From Centropus unirufus (taxonomy: Eukaryota; Chordata; Aves; Cuculiformes; Centropidae), in the NCBI GenBank assembly GCA_013397695.1, contig VYZI01000668.1, forward strand, positions 62,001-126,000: a stretch of DNA of 64,000 nucleotides, given 5' to 3'. Below, piece by piece: positions 52,081 to 63,328 of the stretch (its first letter is position 1; every line of letters starts with the position of its first letter). The notes under the pieces are model-generated. The model was given only the letters and a program-made list of their open reading frames with translations, was not told the origin of the DNA and ran no database searches. The translations under genes were made by a program, and so were the position numbers.

Positions 52081-52097
52081 GCTGATTAAAAAAAAAT
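52055..52097. repeat. A-rich tract
   Basis: Twelve A, GAAG, ten A, then GCTGATT and nine more A. It may be the tail of the retrocopy candidate just upstream. Confidence 0.85.
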
Positions 52098-52304
52098 CAG
52101 TAACACCTTTGCAATCAGGCCCTTTGAAAATGTACCTGTGTGAGGTGAAGAGGCCTGAACTCTTACATAATTATAGCATAAAAGAACACAGGAAAAGTAT
52201 GGGAAATATATTTTTTAAGATAGTACAATGGTCAGAAGGTTGTAGTGTTCTGTGGTGTACTGCTTTGATTTACAGCTGTGAACCTTCTTTAACTAAATTT
52301 TCAG

Positions 52305-52409
52305 GTTGTGGGTCCTTGTAGCAGATGTCAAATAATCTGCATCGATCAACAGTCTGGGGAACGAAACAAAGAATTTCTGCAGTCTCTGTCTGCTTCCAGA
52401 GGCAAAAAG
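52305..52409 (+). CDS. MOCOS: MOCOS exon 14: MOSC cysteine motif
   Basis: 105 nt encode 35 residues, phase 0 at both ends. The peptide V-V-G-P-C-S-R-C-Q-I-I-C-I-D-Q-Q-S-G contains the invariant G-P-C-x-R-C motif of the MOSC domain, which in this superfamily contributes a cysteine near the molybdenum cofactor site. The remainder is Ser/Lys-rich. The donor is AAG|GTCAGT. Confidence 0.98.
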
Positions 52410-55400
52410 GTCAGTACAGTGCTCTGAAATAGCTGTACAGAAAGCCATAGTGACTTCATTGTATGCATAGTGAAATGTCTTCTGAGAGAATATTCATGAG
52501 TAAGTTGTTATGCTAATATTTACCATTTGTTTTTTCAGTATGAAGTGGATGCACTTACAACCCAGATAGGACAGGGTTTATTTCCATAAAACGCTCAAAT
52601 GTTTTTTTTTATTCAGAAATTGCCTATGAATATGCAATATTTTTTACTGTGCTCACTTTTATTCTCTATGTCCTGCTTTACAATGTGTTTATTTTGGTCT
52701 TGAAAAACACGAGCTGATGTGTTGATGTCATTCAAGAAAAGAAACATGCAGAAAAATCAGAAAGCATTTGAAATGATATGGTTAGCTTGCAAGATTAAAC
52801 TTTATTCTTACTGTGAGAAACTACTTAGCAGGACAAGCAGAGCAGATACGAATATCTCAAAGTGGAAAGTAATTGATAAGGAAGTGACTGCAGAATAAGT
52901 GTGAAATACAGGCCTTCATTTGGAGTCCTTCTGCTTCCCAAGGATGCATTGCTGCTTGGAATTGAGAGTGCTCAGGCAGTAGCTAGGCAGTTTGGCATCC
53001 CAAAGCTTACAAAATCTCCTATTAAGCACTTATTTAGCTGAAAATGCTTACTTTAAATTCATTACTTCCTGGTCATTAGACTTCTGTGGTAAATTTTGTG
53101 AGCCAGTCATGGCTGACATTATCTGCCAAACACCACAGACTGGGCACAACACAGAGGCAGCGCAATAACAAATAGGTGGAAAATCATTCACCGAAACAAT
53201 GCACAACCAAGTTACAAATAATGCATTCTTTGTTTGGGGAAAATAATAATAAATTGATTCGTCTCAGTGACTCATTAAGCAAACAAAGGGCTACATTTTC
53301 AATCAATGCTCTCCTTAGCGAATAGCTCCGCTGGCTACTCCTCAGAGCCAGCCTCCTGGCGCAGAGCGAGATGGGGAAGAGGTGAGCAGGCAGGGACTGG
53401 CTGTCTAGGCACAGCTTCCCGCTGAGCTGAGATGACATGGGGTTGCACTGCAGGCTGCCACAACATTCATGCCTATGTGAGATGAGCTCCTGGCCATGGT
53501 GGGTAGGCAGAGGACAAGATTCCTCTCCAGGTAATGGTGAGCCATGGCTGGAACACCTGGGGCATGTTAGAGCACATTCTGGCACTGCGGTCAGGGATGC
53601 TGCCCAGCTGCCATGTGGGGTGTGGTATACAGAGGTCCTTCTCTATGAATTTTAGTGGATTATGATAAAATACTCTGTAGAGGGAATGTACTTTGTATTC
53701 AGTGACCTTCTCGTATGGCAGCAAAACCTTACTTGGGACACAGATTCTTGGGAGAGGCAAAGCACCTTCTGCATGTTTCCCGCAGCACAGATGAGCTCCC
53801 CTTTCATTCTCATTAACTCAGCAACGCAAAGATTTTCTTGACACAAGCATTCCTAGAACCAAGTAGCTCACTCAAACAGAACTAAGGCGAAGAGAGCAAT
53901 CCAGCCTCTTGAGAGCAACTTGGCACGAGATAAAAGACACATGGCAAGACGAGGCGCTGCAGCGCACAGTGCTGCTATTCACAGCAGGGAGGTGCTTCCC
54001 TCAGCTGCACAATTCACAACAATATTCACGCTGCAAAGAATCTGCGCTTCAGCTCTTCATATTTTTCCCAGCCTTCAGTGCTGCTCTCAGGTGGGATCGT
54101 GTGAGCATACACTGCTCTGCACAAGGCCAAGTCCTCTAGGTTAGCTTGACAGATGAACGACTCAGTTTGAACTGGTAGTTTTGCCTGAACTGGTCTGAGA
54201 AGACCTCAGAGCCCACCGCTCCTGCGAATCATATGTGGGGTAATGGTCACAAACTGGTTACCAGTGATTAACACCTGAGGACTATGGCATCTTCAGTGTG
54301 CTAAGCAGACCTAGCAGAGGACATTGATCCAACCCTCTCACATTTTCCACTGGGGAGAGAGAAAGAACATTGGGTTCATGTGGCTGTGTTAAATTGCAGA
54401 GCTAATCCTTTGGTGACTCATGGCTCTAGCATGCACTTTTCTCTTAAGGAGTCATCTAGTAGACTTCATTTTCTTTTTTTATCAGATTCACATGCAGTGA
54501 AGGAATTTAGCAGTGTTTGTTCCCAGCTGTCAGTAATGTGGTTCAAACTACAAAAAAAAAAAAATGCAGCAAAATAAGATTTAAGCTAATTTCCCAGTGC
54601 AAGGGAGACTGATACATTTGAAAGGCTCTTGTAGTTTTTCGCTTTCCAAAACATGAAAGATACTTTTCATACAAACAAGTAGCAAAGACTGAATGCTTAA
54701 AAGAGAGCCAGATATCAATGTTTACCATTTTGTTTTGGTTTTCCAAGAACACCAACCTGGAAAATTATGTCAAACTTTATCAGACTGGTTACCAAAATGA
54801 CAGCACTGCCAGTAAATTTCAATAAAAAGCTAAATAAAGTAGGGCTTGTAGGTGGTGGTTTGATATTTATTTCTGAAATGATATTTTTCTCCATCCCTCT
54901 GAGAGTCTAGCAGAGTTGAAAGATTGAGGCTTTGCATTCATGGATAGCATGTGAAAGTCGGAACCAGCTACTGTAATTAGGCACACAAACGATTTGGATG
55001 TTTCCTGATAAATGTAAAACAGGGTGCTGAAGCCTAGCCAGCTACTTTTTATGAAACCTTTTATCACATTGTTTGAAGTAAAACGCAAACACCTCTACAA
55101 GGCGAACTTGAGCTCTGCTGCCATCACTTCTGAAGGAACACTCATTACGGATTCTTTCTGTAATTTTTGACAGAAAAGGAAAAAAGAGCTCTCCTTCTGT
55201 GTCAGAGCACTCTTTGTTCCTGTAGGAGCCTATGAAAGGCGAGGTAACTACATTAAGCAAATAGCATAAAAATAGCCACACACAGTTTCACATGCATCAC
55301 CACCTGATGCAAAACTCACATAGACAGGAAGGAAAGAACATTGAATTCTTGCCTGTCTTCAGCATTTTGCAGATGCTGTTTAACACTAACGATAGCAGAA

Positions 55401-57003
55401 GCCCTTTGGGTAGATTTGCATCGGTGCTATGAGCTGGGACTTGCTGTTGAGGTAGCAAACGGAATTGCATTAGCAATCTGCCCCAGCAGAAATGTATGGA
55501 TAGTGGTACCTCAAGGGAAATCCATTATGTTTGCACATCCCCTCGTACATTAAAAGGCTTGTGTTTCTTCCTGCAGGCTGTTGATCCTCCTTTATGTATC
55601 TCATTGTGCCTTGGGAGAGCTTCTTTCCCTGCAAAATTAGATGCTGTGCCTTTGGATTGCTTACTGAAACATTAGCGAGGATAGCAAATTACTTCCCTTA
55701 TCTGATGCATCATTATCACAATTTTCATAGTAATATGGGTCTTTATACTATGCAGTGCTTTTCATCCAAAGATCTGGAACGTTTGTGAACACTGATTGAC
55801 GTAATTAACAGACCACTGAAATAGTATCATTCTCTTTTCTCATTGGCGTTGGAGCTAAAAAATGCATTTATTTAAGGTAAAGCAAAGAAAACTAAGTTCT
55901 TAGGAAAACATTCTGCTGTCCAGATGTTTGCAACAGAAAAAGATGGGAATTTTTTTACACCAAGTTATGTTTCCCTTTTTTCCAGTTTGAAAAATCAGCA
56001 TGTTGAAAGTGAATACGTCCACTCTCCTATTTTCTAAGACTTTACTAACAGATTTTGCTGAATCCAGAACTAATTAAGCATCCTTATGTTAAAAATATGT
56101 GTTTTAATGATTGCATCTCCCAGACCTTTGAATGGGAGAGGCATCATGTTATTGTATAAATAAAATGAGCAGATATGAACAGGTAAATTTAGCTATTGGG
56201 AGAAAGCCTCTGAGAGCTCCATCCAGGGGCAAAATCCAGAACTTATATATCCAAAGCTGAGTTTTAGTATGCAGTATCACTTAGGTGCTTGTTACAGATT
56301 CTAGCAGGGCTTTTCCCTACCAAATGCTAGTCTGAATTAACTGATAGTTTAGGAACTGTAGACTGAAGGTGTCTCATCTGGATCTCTGTCAGATGTAGCA
56401 CCCCAGGTTTCTGTCTTACAGAAGGAGATACTGCACCCAGGATATTTCTCTGACAGTGGATATTTAAGTAGTGCATATTGCTGTTGATCCAGTAAATGTA
56501 CTTGAAACAACATGCAAGAATGACAGCATTTTGTAGCCCTTCCTTTAAGTGAGCGTGAAGACTATCATATGATTCACTGTTGGCAGGAATAAGTACATTT
56601 TAGCTACTTCTCCCAGCAGTGAAGTGTTGTGATTTTTACTAATCAATCAGTTTTCCGGATTTTTTTTTGGTCCTTGTGAAGCTTAAGAGTGTTGGGAAGA
56701 GTCCCTACTGCTGTCGGAAGACCAAGTGGATAAGGCCACAGAACTTACAGTCGAGCACTCCCTGCCCTGTTCTTGCTGGGGAGTTTATATGCAGAATAAA
56801 ATGCCCTTGAAGTCAGGAAAAGGTACCCATAGCAGAAAGAGATTATGTGCTTCATTGCAATAACTCTGCAGGCTGCAATCTCTGCATCTGAAAGCCTCAT
56901 TTTTCAACAGTGAAATGTGAGAAGCACCAATTTCTACATTTTATCTTTCTCTTGAAACAGAGCTGAAATGGCAGGATGCACAGCTTTTATGGTTTCTGGG
57001 GCT

Positions 57004-57033
57004 GGGAGGTGGTGGGTGGGGGATGGGGTGGGC
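57004..57033 (+). other. Potential G-quadruplex
   Basis: Runs of 3, 3, 5, 4 and 3 guanines lie within 30 bases, with a longer loop (AGGTGGT) only between the first two. The G-rich strand is the MOCOS sense strand, so both DNA and pre-mRNA could fold. Confidence 0.7.
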
Positions 57034-58493
57034 TACTCTCAGCATTTGCTGAGTCAATATTTGTAATTACTGAGAAACAAGGAATTTTACTAAACCCATT
57101 TCCGGTGTGACAAGGTAAATTTTGGTCTTAAGAGCATTCATGAGAAGTAATTCCCAGCAATTATTAGTGCTAAAATATGTATACCATCAGTATACAATTA
57201 CATAGAAAGCTCCTTAAGCATCACCCATTAGCATTAGACTCAGCACTCAAAATAATACTATGAAAATTTAGATGTCCCATCAGAGTAGGAAATAATAAGG
57301 ACCAGTATGAAAGTAGTATTTCAGAACACCCAAAGATAAGATGTACTTACACATGCCTTTCTTAAACGATTCTGAATGGTGTAAAATGCTTTAAGAAAAA
57401 AAAAATCTTTCTAAATTATTCACAGCAAAAGAAAAAGTGGTCAATTAAATTCTACACAGTGAACAATTTTCCCAGATTTATTTTAGTCTCATTTTAAGAT
57501 GAATGTAAATGTCAGTACAGGAAATACAAATAAAAAATTTTCGTGTACCAAATAAGTTCATTTACATGGAAGAGTTATAAAATTCCTTCCTGTGTGAAGT
57601 GTTGGGGAGCGTGGATTCATTTTATAATACTTGTTTTATGATTGCCTGATTTTTTTAAAACAACAAAATTATGACAACTGCCATTTTTGTGCTAAGATGT
57701 AGAAGTAAATTCAGGTTATTACCCACAAAGCTAAAAATCACATCACTTATGCCAGTAGAGAAACCACTGCTTGTCATCAAATAAGAGAAAAACAAAAGTG
57801 AAAAAATAATGCCATGTACTTTAGTATTTTAAATAAACTGTTACTAACTTACTATTTTAGCATCACATTTGATCCAGCACAGTCACTGTGCTGCAAGACT
57901 GGGATCTTACTGTGCTGCAGTCATTCCTCAGCATTAAATTCTAGAATACTGACAGTAAGGATTTACCCCGTATCCCCCAGTGCTGACACCATGGTGGTCA
58001 CAGGTATCCAAAGAGTGTTGTGTAAAAGGATAGGCCTGATCAGGTGCAACTCATATACCACATAGTGAAATGCCAGTGAGATGCAGGAATAGAAGTAGCC
58101 AAAAACCCCTCCACTTATGGGCTCTTTTTAATATTTAGGGTCTCAAATGAAAGAAACCTAAATTTATAATCTGAGGCTATTTTTGTATAGATCTCTGCTT
58201 TACAACATTTCTCTTATTTGAAAGCAGATCTCAGCCTTACCTCATGCTAATTCCTCAAAGACTAAAAGCTGCTTTATGTTACCTGATTACTGTATCCTTA
58301 TTTAATTTTGCAGTGCAAGAACAGGGGAAAACATACTGCCTTCATATTTAGTCTGTCAAATATGTTCCATTAAATTTATTTTATCTAGTATATTTTTTCT
58401 AAACCTCCTGCAAATATAATTCCTTCAATTTCATGATCATCGATCTGAACGGTGGCACTAAATGTAATCAGGAAATGCAGAAGGAGAATAGAG

Positions 58494-58548
58494 TTTTGGT
58501 TTGGGTTCTTGTTTGTTTGCTTGTTTTTCTGTTTGCTTTTTTTATTTC
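58494..58548. repeat. T-rich (TTTG)n stretch
   Basis: Imperfect TTTG, TTTGC and poly-T units within MOCOS intron 14. Confidence 0.75.
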
Positions 58549-59708
58549 CGGAAAGATCAAGTGAATTTCCTTTACTTACTTTACACTTTAGAATGACTGG
58601 TTCATTTTAGCTGTAACCTACCAAAACAAAATACATTTTACTGAAACTGGTTAAAAAGGACAAGAAAATTAGTATTGGGTTTCCGAGGTTCTTGGTTAGA
58701 AGAACAAAGACATTCTTAAGTCTACTTAATCAACTCTCAATTTAACATGGTATTCAGCATTCCTTAATTTCTTACTTTACATATTTCTTTAATCAACTAT
58801 TACCTAATCATTTGGAAAACGTTATCATGAGATTGAAAGGCTATTTCTTGCACATTTCTGAATTCTTCGTTGTTGGAAAGGAAAACCACAAAAACACGCC
58901 AGTCTCTTACTGTGACATTTCCAGGTCACACCCAGCTGTTCACAGCTATGACTGGAAGAGTCAATGTGCTTAGGATTAAGACCACACATAAGAGTGCAGT
59001 CACTCGCCAGATTTTCAGTGCCTGCAAGAGTTGTACGGTCAGTGGGTGAAGTGCTTATTCTGTTCCTCTTTTCTTTATTATTCAGTGTCATAAGGACATG
59101 TATCTCTAGGTTATTTCTAACAGTTATGTAGGATGGCTTCACAGGTAATGACAGATAACAAATGATAGATCTAATGAAACAAACTCTGCAAATATTTTTC
59201 AGTGATATATACTAAAATATTCATAAAAATAAATGAAGGCAAATTCACAAAGGCCAGACAGAACAAAGTTCTGTTAACAAAGCAAATAATTCATGGTAGA
59301 AGAAGTAAGACTTTTCCTCGCTGTTTGAACACACATGCATTCTTGTTCTGCCTAGCTTTTATTTGTGATAATGCATTAACATTGTTTGTCAGGAAGCCAG
59401 AAGAGTCAATAAATTGCAAGAATGTGAGCAAGTGTAAATTACATATATGATACTATGGAACTCATCATGGAATACTATGTTATTTACCCACTTACTTGAG
59501 GTATTCTTGAATAGCATGGAGTTAGCTTTTGTTTACTAGTCTATTAGAGTTGATTAGTTAAAATGTTCTTAATTATATGGTGATAACACAGACTTCCTTA
59601 TTCCTAAAACAACATTGTTTTTCTCAACATACATAGGTTGTGAGATCCTCTGTAGAACTGATTACTTGAATAAGACTTGCATCTCAATAAATTTGTTGCT
59701 TTTTTCAG

Positions 59709-59855
59709 ACAAACTTTGGCATCTACCTGATGAACCAACCCTTGCATTCATCCCTTCCGGGTATTTTATCAGTCGGGTCTCAAGTACTTCCAGTGCTGAA
59801 GGAGAATACAGAAATTCAGCCACCGACATCCAGTGAAGAAAAATGTTCAGGATAG
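59709..59855 (+). CDS. MOCOS: MOCOS last coding exon with stop
   Basis: 147 nt encode 48 residues and the TAG stop at 59853-59855. The peptide T-N-F-G-I-Y-L-M is followed by L-S-V-G-S-Q-V-L-P-V-L-K-E-N, the conserved end of the MOSC domain, and a short divergent Ser/Glu-rich tail. The NFGxYLM and VGSQVLPV blocks agree with mammalian MOCOS. The overlapping 73-codon + frame at 59615 is a shadow in another frame. Confidence 0.97.
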   Translation, partial: TNFGIYLMNQPLHSSLPGILSVGSQVLPVLKENTEIQPPTSSEEKCSG

Positions 59856-60945
59856 ATTCTCTGGAGGAGATTAAATTTATGTGGAACTCCAGGGAGAAGT
59901 CAGTTATTCAAACAAAAAAGAAAAAGATTCCACTCATTTGCTTCTGTTTAAGTCTTTTAATTTTCTGTTTCCTGTAAATGTTATCAGATGGCAGAACCCT
60001 TGATAATTACAGCTCACCTGCGTGTTTTTGCTTGTTATTAGGTTACAGCAGCCATAACTCTATTTTGCTCAATTGCTTCAAGATGCAACAAGTTTGATCA
60101 AGTTATGCCAGTGAATGGCTCCCAAAATGAGCCAAACGTTGTTGTCAGAAGCCCACATCCCAATGAAGGAAAGTAAACACAACTACGCACTCTTTCCTTA
60201 TGTTGCTTTTTTAAAACCACAACTGGGAGAGAGGCTGCAGGATGTATTTTAGAAACAGCGTGGGTGGGAAAGGAACAGTGGGAGGGTGGCATGAATGTAG
60301 CAGTTCGTTCAGCTTTTCAAAAATGAAACACGAGGTGGTGTGGAGACAGCCTGGAAGCACCAGAGAAGAGGGAGCTGTTATTGGAAAATCTTTCTCCTTC
60401 ACAAGTGGTGTGTGAGGATGCCAAAAAGGCACAATGACCAATGAAGATTCGGTATGCCATTTGCAAAATACATCCCCTTTGAAGAATTTCCTCCATTTGC
60501 TCTCAACTTCCCATTGGCTGCTTTTCCATCTGATTTATTGTATGGGGTAACTTCCAACACACTGGTTTCCTTATGTATGCATGGATGTTGACACATTTTT
60601 TTTCTAATAAGAGATTTTTCAACCAATACAGTCATGTTTTCTATACAAAATTTCTTTATCTTCAGCAGTCTAATCGGCGTGTAAGGGAACTCTTGAAAGT
60701 TTGGATACATCTCCACCCCAAGCAGGTCAAAGTATTCTTTTCTCTTACATTCTGTGCATTTAAGAATATCCTTTTTAGAAGGCTTTTCAGTTCTTCACTT
60801 TCCTAAATATAACTTATACTTTCTGATTTCTGAGAGGAAATATGTGAAACCTAGGACTTAGTCTGAAATATCAATTCTTGTGGAAATTCAAAAAATAAAT
60901 AAAGTAAGCCATACAGATAAAAACAAAATAAAAACAACCACATGG
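59856..60945 (+). other. MOCOS: Probable MOCOS 3' UTR
   Basis: Non-coding sequence between the stop codon and a cluster of AATAAA hexamers. I saw no intron signals that split it convincingly. The end is inferred from the poly(A) signal, not observed. Confidence 0.45.
60894..60933 (+). terminator. MOCOS: Candidate polyadenylation signals
   Basis: Overlapping AATAAA hexamers occur at 60894-60903 and another at 60928-60933. A GT-rich stretch (TGTTTGTGGCCAGGTGTTTT, from about 60954) follows at the distance expected for a downstream element. Cleavage would fall near 60945. Confidence 0.45.
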
Positions 60946-63188
60946 AAAGTCAATGTTTGTGGCCAGGTGTTTTATGACCCCCAGCATGTGTCTAGCCAGC
61001 CACAGAGCTATTTCATGTTTCCAGGAATTCCTTCGGGAAGAGGAAATTCTCGAGATTAGCTGCTCTTTTGCCATTTGGGAAGTGGAATTCTGAGCCTGTT
61101 AAAAAGTGCTGTCAGAACTCTTATCCCAGATGATTTAAGTTTTCCTGGTGGCAGTTTTGGCTCAAACTGTGTGAAAGTGCTTCTGGTTAAAGCAATCCTT
61201 GGATTGTTTGAATATATCCCTGCAGGGGAGTAAGGTGGCTTTGTGAAAGAATTGGTCAAGCACTCCTTCTGAAAGGGGAGCTGATTACCGCAGAGCAGCT
61301 TCCAATGGGAAAAGGGTAGCTCATCTCCCAATATGTGAATCAGAATTCAAAGATGGTCTTTTTTTCTCTTTTTTAACTGTTTTTCCTCTTTTTTTTTCCT
61401 TTTCTTTTGAAGAACTGGTTTTACTCACTTCAGCTGGAACAGATTCTATTAGTCTCTCAGCAGAGCTTTGTAATGGAAATGAGAAAAGACATTATCTGTT
61501 TCTTACAACTTGCCATAAAATACATGGAAAGAGATGTGTTTCATATGTATGTAAACTGAGGATCGGTTTTGAGAGTTCTGCCTTCCACTTCAGAGTCCAA
61601 GCAGTGCTCCTTGATGTCTGCTTTGAAAAGCAGGTGCTTATCTATCTAATAGTCAATTATCTGATGTTGTAATGAGCAGGCTTTTTGGGAGCTTGAAAAG
61701 CAGTTTCCTGGTATCTAAATCTCTTTGCTGTTTCATTCTTTGCCTTTGTGGTGTGCAGGACATTGTTTTGCTGGGTAGAAAGCCAGTGGAGCTCTGGCAA
61801 GTTTCATGTGAAGAGACATGCTGTATGCTGACCTTCAGGTGATCCCTGGGGCTTTGCTCTGTCCTCTTCACCTCACGACTATGTCATTTGTTTAAAATGG
61901 CACAGAATTTAGAAAAGGATATTGAAAGCAAACCTCAGCAAGTTCTATTTCACTTGTTATTGGATTTACTACAAAATAAGTCACTTTGGAGCACAGCAGC
62001 TTGACAAATACTGTTTGTGAATAGCCTTATTGCAGTGTATGATAACTAGGGATGAGAGGATTTGAACTTTAAAAATGCCATGCTTGGTCATTTTGACCTA
62101 TTATTTACAGGCAATTACACTTTCCCTCTGCCGTGGCTTAGTAATATTAGATCAAGAATAATTCTGTCATTTTACAGGGGGAAAAAATATTTTCTCTGAT
62201 GTATGAACATACTCATTAGTATATTCTGTGCGTTTCCCAGGAGGAACATCCTTGTGCTACAGTGACAGGAAATGTCACAACGCTTCAGATTGATGGAAGA
62301 GAAATAAGGAATCTTTCCTCACAACAAAGGATAATGTTTCCCTTCTAGTAAGTGGATTGTTCCCACCAGTCTTGATATGTCTTCCCGTTAAGGAAGACAA
62401 ATTCTTCTCAGTGCCAATCTTCTATGGGAACTCTTGAAGTAGGAAGAGTCACTTCTAAGTGACAAGTGCTGCAAGTTTGTAGAAAGAAAATCCCTCCCAT
62501 AATGTGAAAAAAAATTCAAAGAGGAAATTTAGCAAACTCAGGTACTGCAGGAACAAAAAGGGCAAAACCACTTCAAAATACTGTATGTGTTACATAGAAA
62601 GATTATATGTTCTATAAAGGGTGACAATCTTCAGAGCATGTAGGAAAAAAAATACCGTATCTTATGAATGCAGGCTCTTTGACCTATGTATCCCCATTGC
62701 TGCAAAATTAAATCCTTGGACTAATTGCAAATATAAGTTTACCTTATGTGGATTAGAAATTCTCTCAATTCAGTATTTCCAGCAAGCTGTACGTAGAGTC
62801 CTATATGTATTTGAAAACTAAATCCTTATTTTCTTGCAATGAATTATGCAGGCACATTCCATTTTCTGTGGGTCTTATCACCTCCTCAGATCTCAGGATA
62901 AAAATGGTGATTACAAGCTCTAATAAGAGCCAGGAGGCTGAAATCGCAGAACAGAAATCAGCATTTTTAGGAGAAGCCTCTGAACTGCGTTCTCTGATAT
63001 GACTGAGACATTTCAGATACAATTTATGATTTATATACTTAAAATCACATCCTTCAAAATGTGGTCAAAATTGTAGGTCACTCTGCTATCAAAATTACAC
63101 ACAAATCAAAAGGAAGGACTGCATAAAAAATGTAATTGTTCATAAATTGTATTATAAATTGCGATTATGCTTTTCATTACTTCTTCAG
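60946..63188. other. Intergenic region downstream of MOCOS
   Basis: No gene recognised. A pyrimidine tract at about 61357-61410 is followed by an 86-codon stop-free frame (61415-61672) without recognisable similarity. In mammals FHOD3 lies downstream of MOCOS in the same orientation; nothing here resembles it. Confidence 0.6.
61357..61410. repeat. T-rich pyrimidine tract
   Basis: Nearly continuous T with some C over about 54 bases, interrupted once by AACTG. Confidence 0.8.
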
Positions 63189-63328
63189 TCTGATTTTGAA
63201 CTTTCTTGGAAATGAAACCAATAAAATGTACGCTGAGCTTGATGTGTCTTCTGGTGGTGGTTGCATTTTTCACCTTTGAGCTCATGAGATGCAAATTTCT
63301 GCTTGGAGACATTTCTGGGCTTATGGAG
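63189..63328 (+). CDS. Candidate first coding exon, signal-anchor protein
   Basis: An AG acceptor preceded by TTACTTCTTC ends at 63188, ATG is at 63212-63214 with a G at -3, and the exon ends in GAG|GTAAGTAT, a near-perfect donor, after 39 codons in phase 0. The peptide starts M-K-P-I-K-C, then has a ~16-residue hydrophobic stretch (L-S-L-M-C-L-L-V-V-V-A-F-F-T-F) and then M-R-C-K. Positive residues before a single hydrophobic segment near the N terminus are the layout of type II Golgi enzymes such as glycosyl- and sulfotransferases. I do not recognise the protein. Acceptor strength is modest, and a chance frame is possible. Confidence 0.35.

Larger units (their letters stand above)
50103..52304 (+). 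other. MOCOS: MOCOS intron 13, 2.2 kb
   Basis: Holds the possible decayed retrocopy at 51188-52080, which ends in an A-rich tract. The rest shows nothing recognisable. The acceptor TTTTCAG ends at 52304. Confidence 0.75.
52410..59708 (+). other. MOCOS: MOCOS intron 14, 7.3 kb
   Basis: The last intron. A GC-richer block at about 53300-54200 carries several overlapping open frames on both strands (longest 133 codons, minus strand, 53585-53184) and an AP-1-type TGACTCA at 53268-53274; none is recognisable as coding. A G-quadruplex-type G-run region lies at 57004-57033 and a T/G-rich (TTTG) stretch at 58494-58548. The acceptor TTTTTTCAG ends at 59708. Confidence 0.75.
10083..59855 (+). other. 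MOCOS: MOCOS gene, ten 3' coding exons
   Basis: Molybdenum cofactor sulfurase converts the oxo form of the cofactor to the sulfo form needed by xanthine dehydrogenase and aldehyde oxidase, using sulfur taken from L-cysteine in the cytosol. The ten exons were identified by translation similarity to vertebrate MOCOS as I know it, and each boundary has AG/GT. Exon lengths are 200, 117, 447, 163, 82, 125, 106, 127, 105 and 147 nt. Leaving aside the 2 nt that complete a split codon, the total is 1617 nt, or 538 codons plus stop, with no frame break. Intron phases in order are 1 (entering), 0, 0, 0, 1, 2, 1, 2, 0, 0. The upstream ~340 residues are outside the window. Confidence 0.97.

Noticed and set aside
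53184..53585. 133-codon minus-strand open frame as a gene
   Set aside because: No recognisable domain, no splice or promoter context, and equally long frames overlap it on both strands; GC-richer composition alone lowers stop frequency.
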